Assembly (NCBI RefSeq): GCF_019218285.1
Contig: NZ_JAHUZG010000001.1
Span: 186,001-250,000 of the forward strand
Origin: Antarctobacter sediminis
GTDB taxonomy: Bacteria > Pseudomonadota > Alphaproteobacteria > Rhodobacterales > Rhodobacteraceae
Length of the DNA: 64,000 nt
Direction: 5' to 3'
Numbering within the stretch: position 1 is the first letter of the stretch; each line of letters begins with the position of its first letter. Positions 34,876 to 44,273 of the stretch are shown here, piece after piece. A program made the translations under genes and the position numbers. Below the pieces are notes generated by a model. That model was not told the DNA's origin and made no database searches. It was given only the letters and a program-made list of their open reading frames with translations.

Positions 34876-36440
34876 TCCCACTCGATCGTGCCCGGAGGCT
34901 TCGAGGTTACGTCATATGTGACGCGGTTGATGCCTTTGACTTCGTTGATGATCCGCGTCGCGGTTTCGCCAAGGAACTCGTGGCTGAACGGGTAGTAATC
35001 CGCCGTCATGCCATCGACCGAGGTCACCGCGCGCAGGGCGCAGGCATAGTCGTATGTCCGTCCGTCGCCCATGACACCCACGGTGCGCACGGGGAGGATG
35101 GCCACGAAGGCCTGCCAGATCTCGTCATACAGCCCGTGCTTGCGGATCTGGTCGATGTAGACCGCGTCGGCCTTGCGCAGGATCTCCAGCTTTTCGCGGG
35201 TGATCTCGCCGGGGCAGCGGATCGCCAGACCCGGCCCGGGGAAGGGGTGACGGCCGATAAAGCTGGCCGGCAGGCCCAGTTCGTGCCCCAGCGCGCGCAC
35301 CTCGTCCTTGAACAGTTCGCGCAGCGGTTCGACCAGTTTCAGGCCCATCTTTTCCGGAAGGCCACCGACGTTGTGGTGCGATTTGATCGTCACCGAAGGC
35401 CCGCCGCTGAACGACACGCTTTCGATCACGTCCGGGTAGAGGGTGCCCTGGGCGAGGAATTTCGCGCCCTCGATCTGGTCGGCGTATTTCTGGAACACGT
35501 CGATGAACAGCTTGCCGATGATCTTGCGCTTGGTTTCGGGGTCGGAGACGCCGTCCAGTTCGCCAAGGAACAGTTCCTGTTCCTGTGCATGGATCACTTG
35601 CAGGTTCATGTGGTCGCGGAACATGCCGACCACTTCTTCGGCCTCGTGCAGGCGCAGCAGGCCGTGATCGACAAAGACGCAGGTCAACTGATCGCCGACG
35701 GCTTCGTGAATCAGTGCCGCCGCGACGGTGGAATCGACCCCGCCCGACAGCCCGCAGATCACCTTGGCGTCGCCCACCTGTTCGCGGATCTTGGCAATCG
35801 CCTCTTCGCGGTAGGCGCCCATGGTCCAGTCACCCTTGAACCCGGCTTCGCGTACAAAGTTTTCGTACAGCGTCTTGCCGTTGGGCGTGTGGTGCACCTC
35901 GGGGTGGAACTGCACCGCGTAGAAGCGCCGCGCGGGATCGGCGGTAATGGCAAAGGGCGCTCCGGTGGAGGTGCCGAAGACCTCGAAACCGGGCGCGATT
36001 TCCGAGACGTGGTCGCCGTGGCTCATCCAGACCTGTTCGCGGCCCGACCCGTCCATGAACCAGCCGGTCAGCATGTCCAGACGTTTGTCCGAAGGAGAGA
36101 CGTAGGCGCGACCGAATTCGGCGGTGCCTTCGCCTGCGATGACCTTGCCGCCGAGGTCCTGCATCATGACCTGCTGGCCATAACAGATGCCGAGGATCGG
36201 CACGCCCAGGTCATAGACGCCCTTCGGCGGGCGCGGGCTGCCCTCGCGGGTCACCGAATCGGGACCGCCCGAGAAGATCACCGCTTTCGGAGCGAAGTCG
36301 CTCAGGAAAGCCTCGGTGACATTCTGGTAAGGGTGGATTTCGCAATAGACATTCAGCTCTCGCAGGCGGCGCGCGATCAGCTGCGTCACCTGGCTGCCAA
36401 AGTCGATGATAAGAAGGCGGTCGTGCTGGGTCTCGGTCAT
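34872..36440 (-). CDS. guaA: GMP synthase (glutamine-hydrolysing)
   Basis: 522 residues. Class I amidotransferase domain first, with the nucleophile Cys in GICYGQQ and the HPE motif in FHPEVHHT. The ATP pyrophosphatase domain with GLSGGVDST follows, then the C-terminal dimerisation domain ending in TIEWE. It converts XMP to GMP. The start MTETQHDR fits the family. A YdcF-like gene overlaps its 3' end. Confidence 0.97.
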   Translation of the reverse strand: MTETQHDRLLIIDFGSQVTQLIARRLRELNVYCEIHPYQNVTEAFLSDFAPKAVIFSGGPDSVTREGSPRPPKGVYDLGVPILGICYGQQVMMQDLGGKVIAGEGTAEFGRAYVSPSDKRLDMLTGWFMDGSGREQVWMSHGDHVSEIAPGFEVFGTSTGAPFAITADPARRFYAVQFHPEVHHTPNGKTLYENFVREAGFKGDWTMGAYREEAIAKIREQVGDAKVICGLSGGVDSTVAAALIHEAVGDQLTCVFVDHGLLRLHEAEEVVGMFRDHMNLQVIHAQEQELFLGELDGVSDPETKRKIIGKLFIDVFQKYADQIEGAKFLAQGTLYPDVIESVSFSGGPSVTIKSHHNVGGLPEKMGLKLVEPLRELFKDEVRALGHELGLPASFIGRHPFPGPGLAIRCPGEITREKLEILRKADAVYIDQIRKHGLYDEIWQAFVAILPVRTVGVMGDGRTYDYACALRAVTSVDGMTADYYPFSHEFLGETATRIINEVKGINRVTYDVTSKPPGTIEWE

Positions 36441-36481
36441 GGGTTTCCCATAGGCAGGGCGGGCGAAAATGGCAATGTGCC

Positions 36482-37654
36482 TCAATCACCAAGGAAGGCT
36501 TCCGTCCGTGTCAGCGCCTCATCCCATGCCGGATCATGCGGCAAAAGCATGTGGCTGCGGGTCTTGAGCCGGACAAGCCGGGCATCGGGGAGATGCGCGG
36601 CCAACAGTTGGCCCTGACTGATGGGGTGGATCGCGTCGCCCTCGGCGTGAAAGATCAGGGTCGGCGCGCGGACGTTTGGCAGATCCTCCATCACGTCGAA
36701 ACGGTCGATCACGCCGCGTAGGGTGACCGCGGTGTCCGGGCTGGCCGAAGACAGCTGCATCCGGACCAGTTCATCCAGCTGGGGCCGCGTTGCGTCGGGG
36801 GCAAAGATCGTCGAAAACGCTTGCATGAAAGGGCTGTCTGCCTTGCCCCATCCGGCGCGGATCATGGCAAGGATCGTATCCTCGTCGACCGAATCGGCGC
36901 CCTCGGGCCGGTGGACCCGGCCCTGGGCATAGCCGCCGACAATTACCATCCGGCGCACGCGATCCGGCCAGCGGGCGGCAAAGCGGATGGCCACCGGCGC
37001 GGCCTGCGAGGCGGCGAAGACATCAAAGCGGTCAAGGCCCGCCGCATCGGCAACAGCGGCCATGTCCTCGACAAAAACGTCGATTCCGCTGAGCGGTGCA
37101 TCGCGTGACGACAGGCCGGTGCCGCGCAGGTCATAGCGCACAAGGTGATGACGCGAAGCCAGACGTGCGATCAGAGGCCCCCAGATCGTTCCGCTCGAAT
37201 CCAGTTCGAGATGAGACAGCCAATGCCCGATCCGCATCAGCGGCGGGCCCTCGCCGATACCCGTCCACGCGATCACGCTGCCATCGGCAGACCGGGTATA
37301 GGACACCTCGGGCATATCGGAAGGCTGTGGGGCAGGGGGGCTGTCCGGGCTGTGCAGGTCGGCGACAAAGGCCAGCCCCCGGCGCGGAATCGTCCGCAGG
37401 ATGGCTTGTTCCTTGCCGGAATCTCCCACCGCCGCGCGCGCCGCGCTGATCCTTGCGGCGATCGTGGCGTCGGAAACCGCCAGCCCGTTCCAGATGGTTT
37501 CCACCAGCCTGTCCTTGGAAACCACAGCCCCGCCGGATTGCGCCATGAAGGCAAGAAGGTCAAAAACCTGCGGTTCCACATGCACTTCTTCCTTGCCCCG
37601 CCAAAGCTGGCGACGGTCAAGATCCATCCGGCAATCCCCGAAGCGCAAAATCAT
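36482..37654 (-). CDS. Winged-helix regulator fused to alpha/beta hydrolase
   Basis: 390 residues in two domains. Residues 1-100 are an OmpR/ToxR-type winged helix ([55 protein letters not shown]). Residues 115-390 are an alpha/beta hydrolase with a complete putative triad: Ser216, Asp340 and His368. The nucleophile elbow reads AASQA instead of GxSxG, so activity may be altered or the pocket may sense a ligand. No receiver domain or membrane helix is present. It is 41 bases upstream of guaA on the same strand; target genes are unknown. Confidence 0.82.
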   Translation of the reverse strand: MILRFGDCRMDLDRRQLWRGKEEVHVEPQVFDLLAFMAQSGGAVVSKDRLVETIWNGLAVSDATIAARISAARAAVGDSGKEQAILRTIPRRGLAFVADLHSPDSPPAPQPSDMPEVSYTRSADGSVIAWTGIGEGPPLMRIGHWLSHLELDSSGTIWGPLIARLASRHHLVRYDLRGTGLSSRDAPLSGIDVFVEDMAAVADAAGLDRFDVFAASQAAPVAIRFAARWPDRVRRMVIVGGYAQGRVHRPEGADSVDEDTILAMIRAGWGKADSPFMQAFSTIFAPDATRPQLDELVRMQLSSASPDTAVTLRGVIDRFDVMEDLPNVRAPTLIFHAEGDAIHPISQGQLLAAHLPDARLVRLKTRSHMLLPHDPAWDEALTRTEAFLGD

Positions 37655-37813
37655 GCACCGAGTGTCCCCGAAGCCGGAGCCGAGCCAAAGCGTTTTCTGC
37701 ATCCGAAGGCAAAGACAAGGGTTTCGCAAGGCAATCAGAAGGCACTCTTCAAGCGGCCCGCCAGGGGACGTGTTGAACTGGGTACATCACACCGCCAACC
37801 CGGAGTAACCGCC

Positions 37814-37993
37814 ATGACCCGCCAGCAAGAAAACATCCGCACCCGCGCCGACGGTTCGATCGACACCGCCTATTATATGGCGCGCGGTCGCCGCCTGCGG
37901 TCCGAAGCCGCCCACGCCATGTTCCAGCCCGAGCCGAAAGTTCGGCGGCCGCGGCGCGGCATTGCGCGGCTGTTTGGCGGTGTCTTTGCCTGA
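37814..37993 (+). CDS. Small basic protein, unknown
   Basis: 59 residues, strongly basic (many Arg), starting MTRQQENIRTRADGS and containing an IDTAYYMARGRRLRSEAAH segment. GGAG lies 11 bases before the ATG. I recall similar small proteins in this bacterial family but know no function. It is followed by a long inverted repeat. Confidence 0.6.
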   Translation: MTRQQENIRTRADGSIDTAYYMARGRRLRSEAAHAMFQPEPKVRRPRRGIARLFGGVFA

Positions 37994-38016
37994 CGTGCCG
38001 GGCCAGCCGTCAGGCA

Positions 38017-38065
38017 GACCCCGCGTGCCGAAAATGACCCCGGTCATTCTGCGGTGCGCGGGGTC
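38017..38065. repeat. Nested inverted repeat between convergent genes
   Basis: An outer perfect 9-bp arm pair (38017-38025 with 38057-38065) encloses an inner 7-bp pair (38033-38039 with 38042-38048), with partly pairing bases between. There is no T-run. It may act as a transcript-end hairpin for the convergent genes. Confidence 0.6.
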
Positions 38066-38078
38066 ATCTGGTTTGGGC

Positions 38079-38780
38079 TCATCCCATGGAGTGTGATTTC
38101 TCGTGTCCGCGCTGGCGTCCGCGCTGGACATCCGACCGCCATGACCACAGCGCCAGTCCGGCGGCTGTCGTGATATAGATCACTCCGCCCGCCACCAGCA
38201 CCTCTCCCGGAACGGGGCCGACGTCGGCCCGGTCGAGGGCCTCTTGCCAGCTTTGGACGGCGGTTGGATGCACCGCCAGCTTGCCTGCGAAGGCCAGCGA
38301 CTGGATCAGTAAAATCCAAAGGTAATTCGAACGGATGCGCCGTCCGATGGCAGTCATCAGGGTGACGTGATAGGTCGGCCTCATATAATCTTTGGCCAAG
38401 GTCTTTTGCCAGCATTCTTCAAGATGCAGGTCACCGTCATCCAGCATGGGCGCGTAGAAATGCTGTTCCATCCAGCGACAGCGCGCGCGCCAGACGTTGA
38501 AATAGCGATACCGCCGCGCCTCCAGCATCAGGAAAAGCAGGATCAGCACGCCCACGAGCACAAGAGGCAAAGGCGAAGAATCTGGGGAAGCAAAGGAAAT
38601 GGACAGCGCCACGCCCAAAGTCACCACCGCCCAGTTGGTCGTTGTGTCCAGCCGGGTGCGCCAGATCGTGCTGCGGTAAACCTCGCCCCGATACAGATGG
38701 GCGACGGCGGTGATTTCGGACGAACTCAGCGTCTTGCGCTCCATTGCCTGTGCAGGCTGCGGCGCGGGCTCTCCTCCCAT
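38079..38780 (-). CDS. DUF2270 integral membrane protein
   Basis: 233 residues. The DUF2270 signature TAVAHLYRGEVYRSTIWRTR is followed by membrane pairs near 48-85 and a helix near 150-168 and 190-212. Function unknown. Two starts are possible: the first ATG (used here) or Met13, both with modest ribosome-binding sites. Confidence 0.82.
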   Translation of the reverse strand: MGGEPAPQPAQAMERKTLSSSEITAVAHLYRGEVYRSTIWRTRLDTTTNWAVVTLGVALSISFASPDSSPLPLVLVGVLILLFLMLEARRYRYFNVWRARCRWMEQHFYAPMLDDGDLHLEECWQKTLAKDYMRPTYHVTLMTAIGRRIRSNYLWILLIQSLAFAGKLAVHPTAVQSWQEALDRADVGPVPGEVLVAGGVIYITTAAGLALWSWRSDVQRGRQRGHEKSHSMG

Positions 38781-38908
38781 GGGGCCGGTATCCTTGTCTT
38801 TTCCCCAGTCTGGCGTGAAAGCGGCGACAGGTCAAAGCCGCGGCGCGACGGGGGCTTGCCTTTCGATGCAGAGCGGGGTCCGCTGCGACCATCAAGGATG
38901 GAGAGATC

Positions 38909-39250
38909 ATGATCGTTCTGACGGAATTCGGGATGGGTACGTCGTTAAGGCGCGGCGATTACACCGAGGCGGCGGCACGCGCCTTGCGCGATGCGCTTTG
39001 GAAGAGTTCGATCAATGCCGCCGAATGGCTGGGGCGCCAGAAGATGGATATGCGTCTGGGTGTTCAGATCGCGGTACAGCGCCCCGAAGAGGTGGAAGTC
39101 GCCAAGCTGGCAGAGGTATTTCCCTATGGTTCAGCCGAGATCACGGTCGGCTTTGGCGGGCTGGATGTGCCGCGCCCCGAGGGCACGGGACATCCGACGG
39201 TTCTGGCACATGCGGCCATCACCGTCCGGTTCGAGGAGGATGAGGTGTGA
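38909..39250 (+). CDS. Lin0512 family protein, copy A
   Basis: 113 residues matching the Lin0512 family: EFGMGTSLRRGDYTEAA at the start, PYGSAEITVGFGGLDVPRP in the middle, and an AAITVRFE end. The function is unknown. GGATGGAGAG precedes the ATG. Its stop overlaps the GTG start of the next gene, which encodes a diverged copy of the same fold. Both lie directly before an MttB-type methyltransferase gene. Confidence 0.85.
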   Translation: MIVLTEFGMGTSLRRGDYTEAAARALRDALWKSSINAAEWLGRQKMDMRLGVQIAVQRPEEVEVAKLAEVFPYGSAEITVGFGGLDVPRPEGTGHPTVLAHAAITVRFEEDEV

Positions 39251-39576
39251 GCGGGCAAGGACACAGGCTGATCGTGCGGATGGGCACTGGCATCGGAGAC
39301 ACCGTGCTGGAGGCAGCGCGAAAGGCGCTGGCAGATGCGCAGACGCGGGCGCGCCTGTACGTGGACGTGGAATGCCGCGTGGTGGTGACGCTTGGCCTGC
39401 CCAAGGCGGCCGGGGAAGTTGATACCGGCGCACTGCCTGTCGGGGATCTGGGGGACGACGTGGAAATGCGTGTCGTGCCGGGCGGCATGATGGTCGATCA
39501 GCCCAACGGCAGGCCGGTTTGTATTGTCAGTGCCGCAATCGAGCACTTTCCCAAAGCGCTTTCGGCGCGTGGCTAG
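39247..39576 (+). CDS. Diverged Lin0512-like protein, copy B
   Basis: 109 residues from a GTG start, coupled to copy A by a 4-base overlap. Aligning by eye, MGTGIGDTVLEAARKALADA corresponds to MGTSLRRGDYTEAAARALRDA of copy A. VVPGGMMVDQPNG likewise corresponds to its GGLDVPRPEG segment, so the two genes are tandem paralogs. The function is unknown. The 136 bases to the next gene hold no terminator, so co-transcription with the methyltransferase gene is possible. Confidence 0.75.
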   Translation: MSGQGHRLIVRMGTGIGDTVLEAARKALADAQTRARLYVDVECRVVVTLGLPKAAGEVDTGALPVGDLGDDVEMRVVPGGMMVDQPNGRPVCIVSAAIEHFPKALSARG

Positions 39577-39712
39577 GCCCTCTGCGACCGGTTCATGTCG
39601 CTTTTTCCCGCCAAGCGCCGCAATCGCGCAAAGCCGCAGAGCTGGAACGGGATAGATACAGGAACACAGTTTTTCCGGGCGCATTTGCGCTCTTTGCGGT
39701 CGAGGACGACAA

Positions 39713-41257
39713 ATGGCAGACGTGGCAGCGCGTAAACGGTCCAGAGGTGGCGGCGGGGCCGCACGTCGGGCAGAGCGAACTTCGGTTCAGGTGGAAACCG
39801 CCCGTTACATCGAGCGGAAGATTCCGAACCTCGAGATTCTGGACGAGGCCGCGCTGGAACTGATCGAAGATCACGCCGAGCAGGTGCTGGAAGAGATCGG
39901 CGTCAACTTTGTCAACAATCCCGGCGCACTGGACCGCTGGCGCGAGGCTGGCGCGCAGATCGACGGCGAGCGTGTGCGCATTCCGCGCGGTCTGGCCCGC
40001 AAGCTGGTGGCCACGGCACCGTCGCAATTCACCCAGCACGCCCGCAACCCGGAACGTTCGGTCGAAATCGGCGGACGCAACCTTGTGTTGGCGCCGGTCT
40101 ATGGCCCGCCCTTCGTGCGCGATGCCGAAGGTGGTCGTCGCTATGCGACGATGGAGGATTTTCGCAAGTTCGTGAAGCTGGGCCAGATGTCGAAATGGCT
40201 GCATCACTCGGGCGGGACGGTCTGTGAACCGACCGATATTCCGGTGAACAAGCGCCATCTGGACATGTTGCTGGCGCATATGACCCTGTCGGACAAACCT
40301 TTCATGGGCTCCGTGACCGAACCCAGCCGCGCGCAGGACAGCGTCGACATGGCGGGGATCCTGTTCGGCAAGGACTTTGTGCGAGACAACACCGTGATGA
40401 CCTCGCTCATCAACATCAACTCGCCGCTGACCTTCGACGACGTGATGATGGGCGCGCTGGAGGTCTATGCCTCCAATATGCAGGCCTGCATCATCTCGCC
40501 GTTCATCGTAGGCGGGGCCATGGCGCCGGTTTCCGTTGCGGGTACCCTTGTGCAGGTTCTGGCCGAGGTCTTGGCAGGGGTGGCGTACAGCCAGCTTGTC
40601 CGTCCCGGCGCGCCGGTGATCTTTGGCGCATTCGTGACCTCGATCGACATGAACTCGGGCGCGCCGACCTTCGGTACGCCAGAAGCATCGCAGATCACCT
40701 ATGGCGCGGGCCAGCTGGCACGTCGTCTTGGGCTGCCCTATCGTTCGGCAGGGTCCTTCTGCGGGTCCAAACTGCCCGATGCGCAGGCCGCCTATGAGAC
40801 TGCGAATTCACTGAACATGGGGCTTTTGTCGGGAGTGAACTTCATGCTGCACGCCTGTGGCTGGCTCGAAGGCGGTCTGGTTTCCTCGTTCGAGAAATTC
40901 GTGATGGATGCGGACCAGCTGGGCACATTGCACAAGATGGCGCAGGGTGTGACGGTGGACACCGATACGCTGGCGATGGACGCAATCCGGGAAGTCGGCC
41001 CCGGCGGGCACTATCTGGGCTGCGCGCACACGCAGGCCAATTTCAAAACCGCCTTCTGGCGCTCTGAACTGTTGGATTACAAACCTTATGAAACATGGTC
41101 CGAGGAAGGTGCGCGGGATACCGTCGCGCTGGCCTCTGCCCGGGTTCAAAAGCTGTTGGACACCTATCAGCAGCCGATGCTGGACCCGGCGATCAACGAG
41201 GCGCTCAACGCCTATGTGACCGAAAAGAAGGCGTCTATGCCCGACGCCTTTTCCTGA
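39713..41257 (+). CDS. MttB family (non-pyrrolysine) methyltransferase
   Basis: 514 residues of the trimethylamine methyltransferase family. No in-frame amber codon interrupts the gene, so it belongs to the large non-pyrrolysine branch, whose known member MtgB demethylates glycine betaine. It would pass a methyl group to a corrinoid protein such as the one at 29.8 kb. GAGGACGAC precedes the ATG. The substrate cannot be told; glycine betaine or another quaternary amine is the best guess. Confidence 0.9.
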   Translation: MADVAARKRSRGGGGAARRAERTSVQVETARYIERKIPNLEILDEAALELIEDHAEQVLEEIGVNFVNNPGALDRWREAGAQIDGERVRIPRGLARKLVATAPSQFTQHARNPERSVEIGGRNLVLAPVYGPPFVRDAEGGRRYATMEDFRKFVKLGQMSKWLHHSGGTVCEPTDIPVNKRHLDMLLAHMTLSDKPFMGSVTEPSRAQDSVDMAGILFGKDFVRDNTVMTSLININSPLTFDDVMMGALEVYASNMQACIISPFIVGGAMAPVSVAGTLVQVLAEVLAGVAYSQLVRPGAPVIFGAFVTSIDMNSGAPTFGTPEASQITYGAGQLARRLGLPYRSAGSFCGSKLPDAQAAYETANSLNMGLLSGVNFMLHACGWLEGGLVSSFEKFVMDADQLGTLHKMAQGVTVDTDTLAMDAIREVGPGGHYLGCAHTQANFKTAFWRSELLDYKPYETWSEEGARDTVALASARVQKLLDTYQQPMLDPAINEALNAYVTEKKASMPDAFS

Positions 41258-41283
41258 GACGGTACCAGGGTTTTGACATTGCG

Positions 41284-41303
41284 GGCGGCCTTAGTAGGCC
41301 GCC
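41284..41303. terminator. Hairpin after the MttB gene
   Basis: An 8-bp perfect stem (41284-41291 with 41296-41303) with loop TAGT spans the end of the convergent DUF6477 gene. No T-run follows on either strand. Confidence 0.45.
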
Positions 41304-41578
41304 TCGCGCAGGATGCGGGCCTCGCCCATCATGGCGGTCAGAACCTCGACGTGGCGGCTTACGGAATAGGCTGCATCGTCGGTGTGACGCTTGTCATTCA
41401 ACTCTGCCTCGATCTCGACCAGTTGCATCAGCGCGGCCCCGGGTCGGGGCAGCGCACCATAGCCCAGCAACCGGTTGAGATGGGGGTTGCGGCGATAGTC
41501 CTGTGCGCCGATCCGGGCCGCCCGGATCAAAAGCCGGGGACGACGCAGATCGTTCAGCAAACCAAGAATGTCCTTCAT
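41291..41578 (-). CDS. DUF6477 family protein
   Basis: 95 residues starting MKDILGLLNDLRRPRLLIRAARIG, which I recognise as the DUF6477 pattern of Rhodobacteraceae. It has no membrane segment. AGGAG lies seven bases before the chosen ATG; upstream in-frame residues are rejected because they extend into the regulatory region. It is divergent from the DUF6456 gene across a region with two CtrA-like boxes. Function unknown. Confidence 0.75.
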   Translation of the reverse strand: MKDILGLLNDLRRPRLLIRAARIGAQDYRRNPHLNRLLGYGALPRPGAALMQLVEIEAELNDKRHTDDAAYSVSRHVEVLTAMMGEARILREAAY

Positions 41579-41679
41579 CGCATCGCTCCTCGTTTTTTGC
41601 GAATGTGAGGGAACTATGCACAGCCAAACCGGGTGTTGCGCGAGCAACGATCGGTCCGTACGCATGGTAAAGGGCTGGT

Positions 41680-41694
41680 TTAACTTTCTTATAA
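41680..41694. promoter_or_regulatory. CtrA-like box 1 (DUF6477/DUF6456 intergenic)
   Basis: TTAA, seven bases, ATAA: seven of eight positions of the TTAA-N7-TTAA CtrA box, in an AT-rich stretch between two divergent genes. Confidence 0.45.
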
Positions 41695-41717
41695 ATAATC
41701 ATTTTTGCGGTGTTCTG

Positions 41718-41732
41718 TTAACTGTCCAGTAA
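41718..41732. promoter_or_regulatory. CtrA-like box 2 (DUF6477/DUF6456 intergenic)
   Basis: TTAA, seven bases, GTAA: again seven of eight positions, preceded by TG and 38 bases from box 1. Confidence 0.45.
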
Positions 41733-41808
41733 GGAACACACGTCTAGGTTGCGATTATAGCTAATGGGGATAAGTCTGTGGAAAATACCCCTGGAAAGGA
41801 AAGCGCGA

Positions 41809-42924
41809 ATGCGTGACGCGCGTCTCGACACCCCGGCAGAAGAACTGCCGAACTGGGTGCCCGATGCGGCGCGCGTCTACCTTGCGCATACCGAACAGGG
41901 GTGCTCGATCAGGGAACTCGCGCGGCAAGCTGGGTGCCACGCGTCGACCGTCTTGCGTCAGGTGCGCAAGATCGAGACCCGCAGGGACGATCCTCTTGTC
42001 GATGCGGCTTTGTGCAACCTGGGGGCAGCCGGGGCGGAAACTCCGGCACTTGAGACCAGAAAGGACAAGGACCCGATGAACGCTGCCATGATACCCACGC
42101 CCCCGGACGAGGTCACACTCGCCCGCGAGGCCCGGCGCGTGCTGCGCCGTTTGTGCGAAAGTGGCGCAGTCCTGGCCGTTGCGGCCGAAATGGACAAGGC
42201 CGTGGTCGTGCGGGACACCGGTGACGGTGGCAATACGCGAACCGCGGTTGTGGATGTGGCCGTGGCCCAGGCCATGGCGCTGAAGGATTGGATCGGTTGC
42301 GACGCGCCCGGGCGGATCTCACGTTATCGGATTACCTCGGCAGGGCGTGCGGCCCTGAACCGGCTGGTGGCCGAACAGGAAAGCCGCGTAAGGGGTTTCG
42401 CCGAGGCGCAGGCCGGGTTCGAAACCGGACGGGATGCCGAGGCCGCGCTGGACGAGGTCGAACGCGACCCGCGTGCCCGCAAGGGGCGCTACATGTTGGC
42501 GGAAAGTCCGCTGACCGCTCTTGGGCGGCGTCGGGACAAGGACGGCACGCCCTTCCTGTCCGAGGAGCTGATCGCTGCCGGGGAACGGTTGCGGGAGGAT
42601 TTCGAATTGGCTCAAATGGGCCCGCGCACGGCGCAGAACTGGGACCAGTTCCTGACCGCGGGTGTTTCGACCGGCCCCTCTGGGGGCGGAGAGGTTGGGT
42701 CCAGTGCCGCGCAGGGCCGTCTTCAGGCTGCGCTGCGCGATCTTGGCCCCGGGCTGGGGGACGTTGCGCTGCGCTGCTGCTGCTACCTCGAAGGGTTGGA
42801 GACCACGGAAAAGCGGCTTGGCTGGTCTGCGCGGTCGGGCAAGATCGTTCTGCGGATCGCCCTGCAACGGCTGCGCCGCCACTATGAGGAACGCAGCAAG
42901 GGCGGCGGCGACCTTATCCGCTGA
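41809..42924 (+). CDS. Helix-turn-helix protein with DUF6456 domain
   Basis: 371 residues. A helix-turn-helix lies near 32-58 (GCSIRELARQAGCHASTVLRQVRKI) and the C-terminal 150 residues, ending in LGWSARSGKIVLRIALQRLRRHY, match DUF6456. This suggests a DNA-binding regulator, but targets are unknown. The ATG at MRDARLD has AAAGGAAAG seven bases upstream; a 15-residue longer start is less likely. A GC-rich hairpin follows 45 bases after the stop. Confidence 0.8.
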   Translation: MRDARLDTPAEELPNWVPDAARVYLAHTEQGCSIRELARQAGCHASTVLRQVRKIETRRDDPLVDAALCNLGAAGAETPALETRKDKDPMNAAMIPTPPDEVTLAREARRVLRRLCESGAVLAVAAEMDKAVVVRDTGDGGNTRTAVVDVAVAQAMALKDWIGCDAPGRISRYRITSAGRAALNRLVAEQESRVRGFAEAQAGFETGRDAEAALDEVERDPRARKGRYMLAESPLTALGRRRDKDGTPFLSEELIAAGERLREDFELAQMGPRTAQNWDQFLTAGVSTGPSGGGEVGSSAAQGRLQAALRDLGPGLGDVALRCCCYLEGLETTEKRLGWSARSGKIVLRIALQRLRRHYEERSKGGGDLIR

Positions 42925-42969
42925 TCCCGGCCCTGACGGGAGTGCAACCCTGTCCGGCCCTGATTGCAT

Positions 42970-43002
42970 GGCCCCGGAGTGGCGAAGAGCCGCTCCGGGG
43001 CC
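42970..43002 (+). terminator. GC-rich hairpin after the DUF6456 gene
   Basis: A 13-bp stem (42970-42982 with 42990-43002) with one G-T pair and a 7-base loop. There is no T-run, so it may be an end-protecting or Rho-assisted terminator. The rest of the 224-base gap before lipA shows nothing else I can name. Confidence 0.5.
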
Positions 43003-43148
43003 TAAGTCTTTGACACAGCCGGGAAAGGTGCAGGGGGCACTCGCTAACATCGGGGATTGGCCGCCGGGTGAGCGACCGGGTACACTGGAAACACCCCCTG
43101 CATTCCGGTAATAAGGATCAAGCCGCCGCAATATGAGGGGAAATTTCC

Positions 43149-44096
43149 GTGCGCGATCTCAAAATGCCTGCCGAGCGCCATCCGGAAAAGGCGCACCGCC
43201 CCGACAACGTTCAGCCCAAGAAACCGGAGTGGATCCGGGTTAAGGCACCGGGCGGACAGGGCTATGCCGAAACCCGCCGCATCATGCGCGAGCACAACCT
43301 TGTGACCGTCTGCGAAGAGGCGGGCTGCCCCAATGCCGGCGAATGCTGGAACCAGGGTCACGCCACGATGATGATCATGGGCGAGATCTGTACCCGTGGC
43401 TGTACCTTCTGCAACGTGGCCACCGGGCGCCCGGATACGCTGGACGTGTTCGAACCGGGCCGCGTGGCGGATGCCGTGCAGAAGCTGGGCCTGAACCATG
43501 TTGTGATCACTTCTGTCGACCGGGACGATCTTGACGATGGCGGGGCCGAACATTTTGCCCAGACCATCCGTGCCGTGCGCCATCGCGCGCCGGGCACCAC
43601 GATCGAGATCCTGACCCCGGACTTTCTGAAATGTGGTCCCGAGGCGCTGGAGATCGTGGTTGCCGCCAAGCCGGACGTCTTTAACCACAACCTTGAAACC
43701 GTGCCGGGCCTGTACCCGGAGGTGCGACCCGGTGCGCGGTATTTCCACTCTCTGCGGCTTTTGCAGCGGGTCAAGGAGATCGACCCCTCGATCTTTACCA
43801 AGTCGGGGATCATGGTGGGACTGGGCGAAGACCGTCAGTCGGTCACGCAGGTCATGGATGACATGCGCGCGGCGGATGTCGATTTCCTGACCATCGGCCA
43901 GTACTTGCAACCGACCCCGAAACACCACCGTGTCGACCGTTTCGTGACCCCGGAGGAATTCGCGGCCTACGAAAAGTCAGCTTATGGCAAAGGTTTCCTG
44001 ATGGTTTCGGCCACACCGCTGACCCGGTCGTCTTACCATGCGGGCGATGATTTCGCCCGTTTGCGCGCGGCGCGTGAGGCAAAGCTGGCGCGCTAA
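43149..44096 (+). CDS. lipA: Lipoyl synthase
   Basis: 315 residues from a GTG start preceded by GAGGGGAAA. The auxiliary cluster cysteines are Cys55, Cys60 and Cys66 ([12 protein letters not shown]) and the radical SAM cysteines Cys81, Cys85 and Cys88 (CTRGCTFC). It inserts two sulfur atoms into octanoyl groups on lipoyl-dependent enzymes. It stands alone, followed by a terminator shared with the convergent cytochrome gene. Confidence 0.97.
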   Translation: MRDLKMPAERHPEKAHRPDNVQPKKPEWIRVKAPGGQGYAETRRIMREHNLVTVCEEAGCPNAGECWNQGHATMMIMGEICTRGCTFCNVATGRPDTLDVFEPGRVADAVQKLGLNHVVITSVDRDDLDDGGAEHFAQTIRAVRHRAPGTTIEILTPDFLKCGPEALEIVVAAKPDVFNHNLETVPGLYPEVRPGARYFHSLRLLQRVKEIDPSIFTKSGIMVGLGEDRQSVTQVMDDMRAADVDFLTIGQYLQPTPKHHRVDRFVTPEEFAAYEKSAYGKGFLMVSATPLTRSSYHAGDDFARLRAAREAKLAR

Positions 44097-44213
44097 GGGT
44101 CGCGGCTCTGTCTCTGGGGGGCGGAGCAATGTGAAGATCGTTGCGGTCTGGAGGCGTCGGCGCGCACCAATACAAAATCCGAACGGTGGCATGGTGCGGC
44201 TGGTAACACATGA

Positions 44214-44243
44214 AAAAGGCCGGGGTTTGAAACCCGGCCTTTT
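44214..44243. terminator. Bidirectional intrinsic terminator
   Basis: A perfect 11-bp stem (44214-44224 with 44233-44243) is flanked by A and T tracts, between the convergent lipA and diheme cytochrome genes. Confidence 0.85.
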
Positions 44244-44273
44244 GTGTTTTCAGGGTGCTTTTGCGACCTGCTG

